Assembly (NCBI GenBank): GCA_902762875.1
Contig: CACWPS010000005.1
Span: 124,001-188,000 of the forward strand
Reading direction: 5' to 3'
Source: Oscillospiraceae bacterium
GTDB lineage: Bacteria > Bacillota > Clostridia > Oscillospirales > Acutalibacteraceae
DNA: 64,000 bases
Below the pieces are notes generated by a model. It searched no databases, was not told the origin of the DNA, and worked only from the letters and a program-made list of their open reading frames with translations. The translations under genes and the position numbers were made by a program. Positions 15,296 through 24,062 of this stretch are shown piece after piece. Every line of letters begins with the position of its first letter. Positions within the stretch are counted from its first letter, which is position 1.

Positions 15296-16768
15296 ATGAA
15301 AAGAGTGCTATCCTTTGATTTCGGCGCATCAAGCGGCAGGGCAATGCTTGCCGAGCTGAAAGACGGAAAAATTGATATGAGGGAAATTCACCGTTTCAGT
15401 AACGATACCGTTATTGTGAACGGGACTATGTACTGGGATATTTTAAGGCTGTTTTTCGAGATTAAGACAGGCATTACAAAGGCGGTGAACGAGGGCGGCT
15501 TTGACGCTATCGGAATTGATACCTGGGGTGTGGATTTCGGGCTTATCGATAAGCACGGCAAGCTTATAGGCAATCCCGTCCACTACCGGGACACAAGAAC
15601 CGAGGGTATTGCCGAGGAAATCGCCGATACCGTCTCAAAAAGCGAGCTTTACAAAAGAACGGGTACACAGCATATGCGGTTTAACACCCTGTTTCAGCTT
15701 ATGTACCTTAAAAATCACGAGCCCGAGCAGTTAGAGAATGCCGAAAAAATGCTCCTTATCCCTGATTTGTTCGCTTATATGCTTACGGGCGAAATAAAGG
15801 CGGAGGCAAGCATTGTTTCCACCACCAATATGTTCGACCCCTATAAAAAGGACTGGGATTTTGAGCTTATAAAAAAATTAGGCCTTAAGGAAAGCCTTTT
15901 CCCGCAGGTTATCCCCGCAGGGGAGACCTACGGTATGCTGTCCGACGAGATTTGCGAGGAATTAGGTTGTAATAAGGTTCCCGTTATTGCTGTAAACGAG
16001 CACGATACCGCCTCTGCCGTGGTTGCAACACCCAGCCTTACCGACGATTTTGTTTACATAAGCTGCGGCACATGGAGCCTTTTCGGAATTGAGTCTAAGG
16101 ACCCGATAATCACCGATGAGGCAGAGAAGTTGAACTTCACCAACGAGGGGGGCTATAAGGGCACAGTCCGTTTCCTTAAAAATATTATGGGACTTTGGCT
16201 TATTCAGGAATCCCGCCGCCAGTGGAGAAGAGAGGGTGACGAGGTAGGCTTTGATACCCTTGAGAAAGAGGCACTTTCGGCTGAACCCTTTAAGTGCTTT
16301 ATAGATGTTGACGACCCCGCCTTTGAAACTGCGGGAAATCTTCCCAAAAGGGTGGTAGAATATTGCCGTAAAACAGGGCAGTATGTGCCGCAAAACCGAG
16401 CCGAAATAATGCGCTGTATCTACCAAAGCCTTGCTATGAAATATAAATACACCTTTAATATGCTCTCAAAAATGGGGCAAAAGGAATACCGCCGTATTAA
16501 CATTTTGGGCGGCGGAATTAAGGACAGACTGCTCTGCCAAATGGCGGCGGACGCCTGCAACGCCGAGGTTTTGGCAGGCCCATCAGAGGCGACGGTTATG
16601 GGCAATATCGCCGTTTGCTTTGATTCCTTAGGTGAATTAGACGGCTTTGGGGGAATAAGAAAGGCCGTTTCCGAGTCCACCGAGCTTAAGCGCTATGAAC
16701 CCAAAGAAAATGAAGCTTGGGAAAAGGCCTATGAGGATTATTTAAAGGCGATAAATTGTAATTCGTAA
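15296..16768 (+). CDS. rhaB: Rhamnulokinase (FGGY family)
   Basis: 490 aa, the usual length. It phosphorylates L-rhamnulose to rhamnulose 1-phosphate. Phosphate-binding SFDFGASSGRAML lies at residues 5-17 and substrate-side IDTWGVDFGLID at about 78-90. ISCGTWSLFGIE (about 260) and RINILGGGIKD (about 398) form the second FGGY signature. CGGAGG precedes the ATG. It stands alone: no rhaA, rhaD or transporter nearby, so the rest of the rhamnose pathway must be elsewhere. Other FGGY kinases are a weaker alternative. Confidence 0.9.
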   Translation: MKRVLSFDFGASSGRAMLAELKDGKIDMREIHRFSNDTVIVNGTMYWDILRLFFEIKTGITKAVNEGGFDAIGIDTWGVDFGLIDKHGKLIGNPVHYRDTRTEGIAEEIADTVSKSELYKRTGTQHMRFNTLFQLMYLKNHEPEQLENAEKMLLIPDLFAYMLTGEIKAEASIVSTTNMFDPYKKDWDFELIKKLGLKESLFPQVIPAGETYGMLSDEICEELGCNKVPVIAVNEHDTASAVVATPSLTDDFVYISCGTWSLFGIESKDPIITDEAEKLNFTNEGGYKGTVRFLKNIMGLWLIQESRRQWRREGDEVGFDTLEKEALSAEPFKCFIDVDDPAFETAGNLPKRVVEYCRKTGQYVPQNRAEIMRCIYQSLAMKYKYTFNMLSKMGQKEYRRINILGGGIKDRLLCQMAADACNAEVLAGPSEATVMGNIAVCFDSLGELDGFGGIRKAVSESTELKRYEPKENEAWEKAYEDYLKAINCNS

Positions 16769-16791
16769 TGCGTAATGCGTAATGCGTAATT

Positions 16792-16907
16792 GGGACGGTG
16801 CTCGCACCGTCCCGTTTAATATCTAAAACAACGGACGGTCGGGGACGCCCGTCCCTACGGTGGTTTAATTGAATTTTCGTAGGGGCTGGCATCCTTGACA
16901 GCCCGTA
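16792..16907. repeat. Intergenic palindromic repeat, family B (copy 5), with a short tandem repeat before it
   Basis: GGGACGGTGCTCGCACCGTCCC is a perfect hairpin; a GTAGGGGCTGGC unit closes the element. Three tandem GTAATGC heptamers lie just upstream at about 16764-16789. Confidence 0.65.
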
Positions 16908-16934
16908 ATATTATATCTCAACATTATTTTTCGG

Positions 16935-16963
16935 TTGCAATGGGAGTAAAAGGGTGATATAAT
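16935..16963 (+). promoter_or_regulatory. Promoter of the cobalamin-riboswitch operon
   Basis: TTGCAA-N17-TATAAT immediately before the riboswitch. Start expected near 16970. Confidence 0.75.
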
Positions 16964-16969
16964 CTTTCT

Positions 16970-17130
16970 GTCATTTCGGGGAAACAGGTGAAAATCCTGT
17001 ACGGGCCCGCCGCCGTAAGGCACATAAAAACCGTCTCTGCCCGATTACCGCAAATCGGGGACAAGCCATTGGGAGTTTTCCTGAGAAGGCGAGGCGTGGG
17101 AGTGCCGAAGTCGAAATATCCGTATGACAA
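16970..17130 (+). promoter_or_regulatory. Cobalamin (B12) riboswitch
   Basis: The leader contains GGGAAACAGGTGAAAATCCT followed by CGGGCCCGCCGCCGTAA, the hallmark core, then AAGCCATTGGGAG, GCGAGGCGTGGGAGTGCCGA and an AGTCGAAATATCCG end resembling the B12 box. It sits about 65 nt before the lipoprotein gene. High coenzyme B12 would shut off the two downstream genes. Confidence 0.92.
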
Positions 17131-17194
17131 AAGCCTTTTATTATGACTGCGAGCGCCGGTTTAAAGGGTAATTTAATTTAAGGAGAAATTCAAA

Positions 17195-17620
17195 ATGAAA
17201 AAGACAGGATTACTTAAATCGCTGTCGCTCTCCGTTTGTATCGTGCTGATTGCGGTAATGGCACTCTTTACAACCGGCTGTAACGATAGCAAAACCGTTT
17301 CGACCCCTTCGGAAGCGCAGGTCTCCTCACAGACTGCGGAGTTTACCTTCAAGGTGACCGATGCGAGCGGTAAGGAAACCGATTTCACAATCAACACCGA
17401 TAAAAAGACGGTGGGCGAGGCTCTGCTTGAGAAAAACCTCATAGCGGGTGACGACAGCGAGTACGGACTTTATGTTAAAACCGTAAACGGTGTCACCCTC
17501 GATTACGATAAGGACGGAATGTATTGGGCATTTTACGAGAACGGTCAGTATGCTTCTAAGGGTGTTGACTCCACAGAGGTTACCGCAGGTGCCGAATATG
17601 CCTTTAAGGCGGAAAAATAG
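17195..17620 (+). CDS. DUF4430 (transcobalamin-like) lipoprotein, B12-regulated
   Basis: 141 aa. A lipoprotein signal (about 1-27) ends TTGCN. The mature part is one DUF4430 domain with GEALLEKNLIAGDDSEYGLYVKTVNG split around the conserved LYVKTVNGVTLDYDKDGMYW and YENGQYASKGVDSTEV. DUF4430 matches the C-terminal domain of vertebrate transcobalamin, so it likely captures corrinoid at the cell surface. The riboswitch upstream and the ECF S component 2 nt downstream support this. Substrate is inferred from regulation, not from binding residues. Confidence 0.85.
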   Translation: MKKTGLLKSLSLSVCIVLIAVMALFTTGCNDSKTVSTPSEAQVSSQTAEFTFKVTDASGKETDFTINTDKKTVGEALLEKNLIAGDDSEYGLYVKTVNGVTLDYDKDGMYWAFYENGQYASKGVDSTEVTAGAEYAFKAEK

Positions 17621-17622
17621 CC

Positions 17623-18141
17623 TTGAAGCTAAATATTAAGGAAATTGCCGTTTTCGCCCTTTTGGGGGCGCTGATGTACTCCACTAAAATAGTAATGGAA
17701 GTACTCCCTAATGTGCATCTTTTAGGGGTGTTTATTGTGGCGATAACGGTAGTTTACAGGAAAAAAGCGCTGTATCCTATTTATGTATATGTCTTTATAA
17801 ACGGTTTCTTTTCGGGCTTTGCTATGTGGTGGATACCTTATCTTTATATATGGGCTGTCCTTTGGGGAGCGGTAATGCTGCTGCCTGAAAATATCCCGAC
17901 AAAGGCAAAACCCATTGTTTATATGACGGTTTGTGCATTGCACGGCTTTTTATTCGGCACCCTTTACGCCCCCGCCCAAGCGCTCTTGTTCGGGCTTGAT
18001 TTTAAGGGCACGATAGCCTGGATTGCCGCAGGACTGCCCTGGGATTTTGTCCACGGTGTCAGCAATTTTATCTGCGGAACCCTTATCTGCCCGATTATAG
18101 CGGTGCTTAAGCACTCGGAAAAATATATAACGAGGAACTGA
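17623..18141 (+). CDS. ECF transporter S component (probable corrinoid)
   Basis: 172 aa, about six membrane helices, from a TTG start 2 nt after the previous stop. The sequence has ECF S-type features: small size, ALLGALMYSTKIVMEVLPNVH near the start in two parts, and IAAGLPWDFVHGVSNFICG near the end. S components bind the vitamin and dock on a shared EcfAA'T energising module, which must be encoded elsewhere. Cobalamin control and the DUF4430 lipoprotein point to B12 or a precursor. Not the classical CbrT or BtuM by any motif I can see. Confidence 0.82.
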   Translation: MKLNIKEIAVFALLGALMYSTKIVMEVLPNVHLLGVFIVAITVVYRKKALYPIYVYVFINGFFSGFAMWWIPYLYIWAVLWGAVMLLPENIPTKAKPIVYMTVCALHGFLFGTLYAPAQALLFGLDFKGTIAWIAAGLPWDFVHGVSNFICGTLICPIIAVLKHSEKYITRN

Positions 18142-18180
18142 AAAACCTTTTGCCTGATTTTTTCGGGCAGAAGGTTTTTA
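18141..18180 (+). terminator. Intrinsic terminator of the B12 operon
   Basis: AAAACCTTTTGCC and GGGCAGAAGGTTTT form a stem followed by T residues right at the end of the S-component gene. Confidence 0.85.
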
Positions 18181-18229
18181 TAATATATATCTAATGTATT
18201 TTAAAATTCAAAACCTTGTTATGTATTTC

Positions 18230-18258
18230 TTGACATATTGCCCCCGTGGTGGTAAAAT
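18230..18258 (+). promoter_or_regulatory. Promoter of rny
   Basis: TTGACA-N17-TAAAAT. It gives a leader of about 160 nt that contains a GCACGG...CCGTGC hairpin with an inner TTTACTTCAAAGTAAA stem (about 18359-18401) just before the rny Shine-Dalgarno site. Confidence 0.82.
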
Positions 18259-18426
18259 TATTAAGATAATTCATTTGTTTGTATTATACGGTTTTTCTGT
18301 ATATCAGGCATTTTTCCCTTTTATGTGCTTAGAAAGGGTAGGATATATCGCGGGGGAAAACGCACGGCTCCCGCTCGCTTTACTTCAAAGTAAAAACCGT
18401 GCTTATATATAGGAGGTTAATAAAAA

Positions 18427-19980
18427 ATGGGTGATACAGCGATATATATTATTTTAGCTGTTGTCGCCGTTGTGCTTGCCGTAGTAGGCTTTTTTGCAGG
18501 CTCTGCATACCGCCGCAAAACCTCGGAGGCCGCTTTAGGCTCTGCCGAGGAAGAGGCAAAGCGCATTTTGAGCGACGCTATGAAAACCGCCGAAGCAAAG
18601 AAAAAAGAGGCTTTGGTAGAAGCAAAGGACGAAATTTTTAAGCTTAGACAGGATGCGGATAAGGACATCCGTGAACGCAGAAGCGAGGTACAGCGGCAGG
18701 AACACCGCTTACAGCAAAAGGAGGAAACCCTCGACCGTAAAATCGACAATCTTGAGGTCAAGGAAGAAAAGCTTGCCGAGCGTTCCAAGGAGATTGACGA
18801 AAAGCTCCAGGAATGTGACAGGATAAGGCAGAGCCAGATGGAAATGCTTGAAAAGATTTCGGGCTACAGCAAGGAACAGGCAAAGGCACATTTGCTTGAA
18901 CTGCTTGACGGTGAGCTAAACCACGAAAAGGCGGTTAAAATACTCGACTATGAGCAGAGAATTAAGGAAGACTCCGACCGTATTGCCAAGAATATTATAG
19001 GCCACGCAATACAGCGCTGTGCCGCCGACCATTCTTCCGAAATGACCGTTTCGGTAGTGGCGCTCCCCAGCGACGAAATGAAGGGAAGAATAATAGGCCG
19101 TGAGGGACGCAATATCCGTGCCCTTGAAACCGCCACCGGCGTTGACCTTATTATAGACGATACTCCCGAGGCAATTACCCTTTCAAGCTTTGACCCCATA
19201 AGGCGAGAGATTGCCCGTGTGACCCTTGAAAAGCTAATACTTGACGGACGAATCCACCCTGCAAGAATTGAGGAGACCGTAGCCAAGGCCACCGCCGAGG
19301 TTGAGGCCACCATCAAGCAGGAGGGTGAGCGTGCTATGATAGAGGCGGGCATTCACAACCTGCACCCCGAGCTTATAAAGCTTTTAGGTAAGCTGCGCTA
19401 CCGTACAAGCTACGGGCAGAATGTGCTTAACCACTCCCTTGAGGTTTGCCACCTTTCGGGGCTTATGGCGACTCAGCTTGGTGAAGATGTAACCCTTGCA
19501 AAGCGTGCGGGACTGCTTCACGATATAGGCAAGGCCCTTGACCATGAGCAGGAGGGCACACACATTCAGCTCGGTGTTGAGGCGGCGAAAAAATACCGTG
19601 AAAGCGAAACGGTTATTCACGCAATTCACGCACACCACGGCGAGGTTGAGGCCAAGACCGTTATTGCCTGCATAGTTCAGGCGGCGGATGCGATTTCTGC
19701 CGCAAGACCGGGGGCTAGAAGAGAGAATATTGAGAGCTACATAAAGAGGCTCGAAAAGCTTGAGGAAATCGCAAATTCCTTCGGTGGTGTTGAGGGCTCC
19801 TACGCTATTCAGGCGGGCCGTGAAATACGCATTATTGTAAAGCCCGAGGCGGTAACGGATGACCAGATGGTGCTTATGGCCCACGATATTTCGTCCCGAA
19901 TTGAAAATGAGCTTGAATATCCGGGACAGATTAAGGTAAATGTAATCAGGGAAAGCCGAGTAGTAGATTACGCAAAATAA
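18427..19980 (+). CDS. rny: Ribonuclease Y
   Basis: 517 aa membrane-bound endoribonuclease that starts mRNA turnover in Firmicutes. An N-terminal membrane helix (about 3-25) leads into a long charged coiled coil (about 35-170), a KH domain (about 205-270, with [15 protein letters not shown]) and an HD domain (about 330-425, with [10 protein letters not shown]). AGGAGG lies before the ATG. A single-gene unit with its own promoter and a terminator at 19998. Its long structured leader could be a site of self-cleavage control (inference). Confidence 0.97.
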   Translation: MGDTAIYIILAVVAVVLAVVGFFAGSAYRRKTSEAALGSAEEEAKRILSDAMKTAEAKKKEALVEAKDEIFKLRQDADKDIRERRSEVQRQEHRLQQKEETLDRKIDNLEVKEEKLAERSKEIDEKLQECDRIRQSQMEMLEKISGYSKEQAKAHLLELLDGELNHEKAVKILDYEQRIKEDSDRIAKNIIGHAIQRCAADHSSEMTVSVVALPSDEMKGRIIGREGRNIRALETATGVDLIIDDTPEAITLSSFDPIRREIARVTLEKLILDGRIHPARIEETVAKATAEVEATIKQEGERAMIEAGIHNLHPELIKLLGKLRYRTSYGQNVLNHSLEVCHLSGLMATQLGEDVTLAKRAGLLHDIGKALDHEQEGTHIQLGVEAAKKYRESETVIHAIHAHHGEVEAKTVIACIVQAADAISAARPGARRENIESYIKRLEKLEEIANSFGGVEGSYAIQAGREIRIIVKPEAVTDDQMVLMAHDISSRIENELEYPGQIKVNVIRESRVVDYAK

Positions 19981-19997
19981 TAACAGCAAATATTGTT

Positions 19998-20042
19998 GAA
20001 GCTGTCGCAGAGGGGTGCCTCTAAGCGGCGGCTTCATTTTTT
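19998..20042 (+). terminator. Intrinsic terminator after rny
   Basis: GAAGCTGTCGC and GCGGCGGCTTC form a stem with an inner AGAGGGGTGCCTCT hairpin, followed by TTTTTT. Confidence 0.85.
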
Positions 20043-20064
20043 GGAAAATTTTTAAAAATAATGC

Positions 20065-20093
20065 TTGACTAATGCAGACAAGTGATTTATAAT
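20065..20093 (+). promoter_or_regulatory. Promoter of rpoBC
   Basis: TTGACT-N17-TATAAT, leaving a leader of about 135 nt before rpoB. rplKAJL do not lie upstream, so rpoBC has its own start here. Confidence 0.85.
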
Positions 20094-20234
20094 TAATAAT
20101 TACTAATGATGGGGTAATGTGCGCCTATTATATTTTATTATATATTTTTCCTTTTATTACAGCCGCCCTTTACCCTGACTGTTTATGCTATTGCGGCACT
20201 GCCGTAAAATATTTGGAGGAGTGATTGCAAACCT

Positions 20235-23200
20235 ATGGAGTCAACTTCAATGGTTAAACCTGTCAAGTTGGGTAAAAACACTCGAATGACCTTCTCGAAA
20301 ATCAACGAAGTCATCGATATGCCTAATCTTATTGAGATTCAGAAGGATTCGTACAAATGGTTTGTCGAGGAGGGGCTTAAGGAAGTCTTCAGGGATATGT
20401 CTGATATTACCGATTACAGCGGTAATCTTCGCCTGAGCTTTGTGGATTATCATCTTGACGACACACCGAAATACGATGTCACCGAGTGTAAGGCGCGTGA
20501 TACGACCTACGCCGCCCCCCTTAGAGTGACTGCTCGTCTCATTAATGTCGAGAGGGACGAGATTAAGGAGAGCGAGGTCTCGATGGGCGATTTCCCGCTT
20601 ATGACAGAGGCGGGAACCTTCGTAATTAACGGTGCAGAGCGTGCCGTTGTATCCCAGCTTGTCCGTTCCCCCGGTGCTTATTATGCCGAGAAAACCGACG
20701 AAAAAACCGGCAAAAGGCTTTTTTCTTCCACAATTATTCCTAACCGAGGCGCTTGGCTTGAGTACGAAACCTCGGCTAATGATGTGCTTTATGTCCGTAT
20801 AGACAAAAACCGCAAGCTGCCCATTACTACCTTTGTCCGTGCCTTGGGGCTTGGCTCCAACGAGCAGATAAGGGAGCTTTTCGGCGAGGATGAAAGACTT
20901 TCTGCAACCTTAGAGGCGGACGATACAAAGAGCGTTGAGGATGCACTTGTTGAGGTTTACAAGAAGCTCCGCCCTAGCGAGCCTGTAACTATCGAGGGTG
21001 CTAAAAGCTATCTTGAACAGCTTTTCTTTGATGCCCACCGTTATGATATTTCAAGGGTTGGCCGCTATAAATACAATAAAAAGTTAGCCATTGGCGCCCG
21101 TATTAAAGGCGCTGTGCTGTCACGCCCTGTTATCGACCCCATGACCGGCGAGATTTTGGCAGATGCCGACACTACCGTAAGCCGTGAATTAGCAGAGGAA
21201 ATTGAGAGAAAGGGCGTACTCTCGGCATACATTAATGTAATGGATAACGAGGGTAATGTTTCAGAGGTTAAGGTTCTCTCAAACGGTATGGTAAATCTTT
21301 CGGATTTCACCGATTTTACCGCAGAGGAATTAGAGGAGCTTGACTCCTTAGGCATTAACGAGAAGGTTTCCTTTGCCGCTTTAAAGGAACTGCTTGAAAC
21401 AGCCAACAGCAAAGAGGAGCTTCGTGAGGCTGTTTTAGAGCACGCAGACGACCTTATCCCCAAGCATATCACACTTGACGATATATTTGCTTCCGTCAGC
21501 TATTTCTTAGGTCTGCCCCATAATGTAGGCAACACCGATGATATTGACCATTTGGGCAACCGCCGTATACGCTCTGTAGGTGAGCTTTTGCAGAACCAGT
21601 TCCGTATAGGTATTTCCCGTATGGAGAGGGTAGTAAGGGAGAAAATGACCCTTCAAGCTCAGGATCCCGACAGTATTACTCCCCAGTCTCTTATAAATAT
21701 CCGTCCTGTTGTGGCGGCTATTAAGGAGTTCTTCGGTTCTTCTCCGCTGTCCCAGTTTATGGACCAGACCAACCCCCTTTCCGAGCTTACCCACAAGCGC
21801 CGTCTTTCGGCATTAGGCCCCGGCGGACTTTCCCGTGACCGTGCATCCTTCGAGGTTCGTGACGTTCACTACACCCATTACGGCAGAATGTGTCCTATTG
21901 AGACACCTGAAGGTCCTAACATCGGTCTTATTTCCTATCTTGCAACCTTTGCTAAGATTAACAAGTACGGCTTTATCGAGACCCCCTTCCGCAAGGTTGA
22001 CAAGGAGACCGGCAGGGTGCTTGACGAGGTTCGCTATATGACCGCCGACGAAGAGGACGAGTATATCGTAGCCCAGGCAAACGAGCCGCTGGACGAGAAC
22101 GGTTGCTTTGTAAACAAAAAGGTAAACGCCCGTTATCTTGACGGCTTCCAGGAGGTAGAGGCTTCCCGTGCCGACTATATGGATGTTTCGCCTAAGATGG
22201 TGGTTTCGGTTGCAACCGCTATGATTCCCTTCCTTGAGAACGACGATACCAACCGTGCGCTGATGGGCTCTAACATGCAGAAGCAGGCAGTTCCGCTTCT
22301 CCGCCCCGAAAACCCGATTGTTGCAACGGGTATGGAATATAAGGCGGCGGTAGACTCGGGTGTTGTTGTGCTTGCAAAGCGTGCAGGCGAGGTTATCTTT
22401 GTCAGCGCAGATTATATTAAGATTCGTGCTAAGAACGGCGAGATTGACGAATACAAGCTTATTAAGTTCCTGCGCTCCAACCACGGAACCTGTATTAATC
22501 AGCGCCCTGTGGTGGCTGTAGGTCAGCAGGTTGAGGAGCATGAGGTTATAGCAGACGGTCCCGCTACAAACGGCGGCGAGATTTCCCTTGGCAGAAACGC
22601 CCTTATCGGCTTTATGACTTGGGAGGGTTATAACTACGAGGACGCTGTTCTTATTAACGAGCGCCTTGTCCGTGACGATATTTACACCTCTATTCATATT
22701 GAGGAATATGAGCTTGAAGCAAGAGATACCAAGCTCGGACCCGAGGAAATCACAAGGGATATTCCGAATGTGGGCGAGGACGCACTTAAGGACCTTGACG
22801 AGCGTGGAATTATCCGCATAGGCGCCGAGGTTACTGCGGGCGATATACTTGTAGGTAAGGTTACACCTAAGGGCGAAACCGAGCTTACCGCCGAGGAAAG
22901 ACTGCTCCGTGCAATCTTCGGTGAGAAGGCAAGAGAGGTTAGAGACACCTCCTTGCGTGTTCCCCACGGCGAATACGGCACAATAGTTGATGTTAAGGTA
23001 TTCAACAGGGAAAATTCCTCTGAATTAAGCCCCGGAGTAAATGTTGTTGTCCGTTGTTATATAGCCCAGAAGCGTAAGATTTCTGTGGGCGATAAGATGG
23101 CGGGCCGCCACGGTAATAAGGGCGTTGTTTCCCGCATACTTCCTAGTGAAGATATGCCCTTCCTGCCCGACGGCACACCCCTTGATATAGTTCTTAACCC

Positions 23201-24050
23201 CTTGGGCGTTCCCTCCCGTATGAATATCGGTCAGGTGCTTGAGGTTCACTTGGGTTATGCCGCAAGGGCGCTTGGCTGGAATATCTGCACACCTGTATTT
23301 GACGGTGCGCATGAGGACGACATCAGAAAATGTTTCTCTATGGCGGAAGATGCCACAAAGGCGGATGGCTATGAGTTTAAGGATACGGCGGGGCTTGATT
23401 TCTCCCGTATTCCCCTTAATGCCGACGCTAAAACACAGCTGTTTGACGGCCGCACGGGTGAACCCTTTGACAACCCCGTAACCGTTGGATATATGTATTA
23501 TCTTAAGCTCCATCACTTGGTTGACGATAAGATTCACGCCCGTTCTACAGGCCCCTACTCCCTTGTTACTCAACAGCCCTTGGGCGGTAAGGCACAGTTC
23601 GGCGGTCAGCGTTTCGGAGAAATGGAGGTTTGGGCGCTTGAGGCTTACGGTGCGGCCTATACTCTTCAGGAAATTCTTACCGTTAAGTCGGACGATGTTG
23701 TGGGCAGAGTTAAGACCTACGAGTCAATCGTTAAGGGTCAGAACATTCCGAAGCCGGGCGTACCCGAGTCCTTCAAGGTTCTTATTAAGGAGCTTCAGTC
23801 CTTGGGCCTTGATGTTAAGGTACTTGACGAGGACGAGAACGAAATCGACCTAAAGCAGAGCTTTGACGATGACGATGATATAGGCCTCGGCTCACCGGTT
23901 ATCCCCGAAGACGAGGATGCCGACTTTGAAAACGACACCGTCGCCGACGATTTGACAGGCTTCGGTCTTGAGGACGAAAACGGCGATGCGATTGCCGACG
24001 AGGATATTGACGAATTCGCATCTGATGATGAATTTGATGACGAAATGTAA
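20235..24050 (+). CDS. rpoB: RNA polymerase beta subunit
   Basis: 1271 aa. Conserved blocks include NRGAWLEYE, the rifampicin-region [20 protein letters not shown] split by [49 protein letters not shown] and [20 protein letters not shown]. The rif-region residues look wild type (QFMDQ, THKRR). GGAGG is 14 nt before ATG 20235, and a second in-frame ATG at 20250 (MVKPVKLG) is also possible. The C-terminus continues about 60 residues past the core as a strongly acidic tail ending DEFDDEM. rpoC follows after 12 nt. Not preceded by the usual L10-L12 genes. Confidence 0.97.
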   Translation: MESTSMVKPVKLGKNTRMTFSKINEVIDMPNLIEIQKDSYKWFVEEGLKEVFRDMSDITDYSGNLRLSFVDYHLDDTPKYDVTECKARDTTYAAPLRVTARLINVERDEIKESEVSMGDFPLMTEAGTFVINGAERAVVSQLVRSPGAYYAEKTDEKTGKRLFSSTIIPNRGAWLEYETSANDVLYVRIDKNRKLPITTFVRALGLGSNEQIRELFGEDERLSATLEADDTKSVEDALVEVYKKLRPSEPVTIEGAKSYLEQLFFDAHRYDISRVGRYKYNKKLAIGARIKGAVLSRPVIDPMTGEILADADTTVSRELAEEIERKGVLSAYINVMDNEGNVSEVKVLSNGMVNLSDFTDFTAEELEELDSLGINEKVSFAALKELLETANSKEELREAVLEHADDLIPKHITLDDIFASVSYFLGLPHNVGNTDDIDHLGNRRIRSVGELLQNQFRIGISRMERVVREKMTLQAQDPDSITPQSLINIRPVVAAIKEFFGSSPLSQFMDQTNPLSELTHKRRLSALGPGGLSRDRASFEVRDVHYTHYGRMCPIETPEGPNIGLISYLATFAKINKYGFIETPFRKVDKETGRVLDEVRYMTADEEDEYIVAQANEPLDENGCFVNKKVNARYLDGFQEVEASRADYMDVSPKMVVSVATAMIPFLENDDTNRALMGSNMQKQAVPLLRPENPIVATGMEYKAAVDSGVVVLAKRAGEVIFVSADYIKIRAKNGEIDEYKLIKFLRSNHGTCINQRPVVAVGQQVEEHEVIADGPATNGGEISLGRNALIGFMTWEGYNYEDAVLINERLVRDDIYTSIHIEEYELEARDTKLGPEEITRDIPNVGEDALKDLDERGIIRIGAEVTAGDILVGKVTPKGETELTAEERLLRAIFGEKAREVRDTSLRVPHGEYGTIVDVKVFNRENSSELSPGVNVVVRCYIAQKRKISVGDKMAGRHGNKGVVSRILPSEDMPFLPDGTPLDIVLNPLGVPSRMNIGQVLEVHLGYAARALGWNICTPVFDGAHEDDIRKCFSMAEDATKADGYEFKDTAGLDFSRIPLNADAKTQLFDGRTGEPFDNPVTVGYMYYLKLHHLVDDKIHARSTGPYSLVTQQPLGGKAQFGGQRFGEMEVWALEAYGAAYTLQEILTVKSDDVVGRVKTYESIVKGQNIPKPGVPESFKVLIKELQSLGLDVKVLDEDENEIDLKQSFDDDDDIGLGSPVIPEDEDADFENDTVADDLTGFGLEDENGDAIADEDIDEFASDDEFDDEM

Positions 24051-24062
24051 CGGAGGGCAAAT

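Noticed and set aside
18194..18412. 72-codon ORF upstream of rny
   Set aside because: It spans the rny promoter and leader hairpin and has no ribosome-binding site.
21813..22967. 384-codon minus-strand ORF within rpoB
   Set aside because: Antisense shadow of a strongly conserved gene, caused by its codon bias; no start signal.
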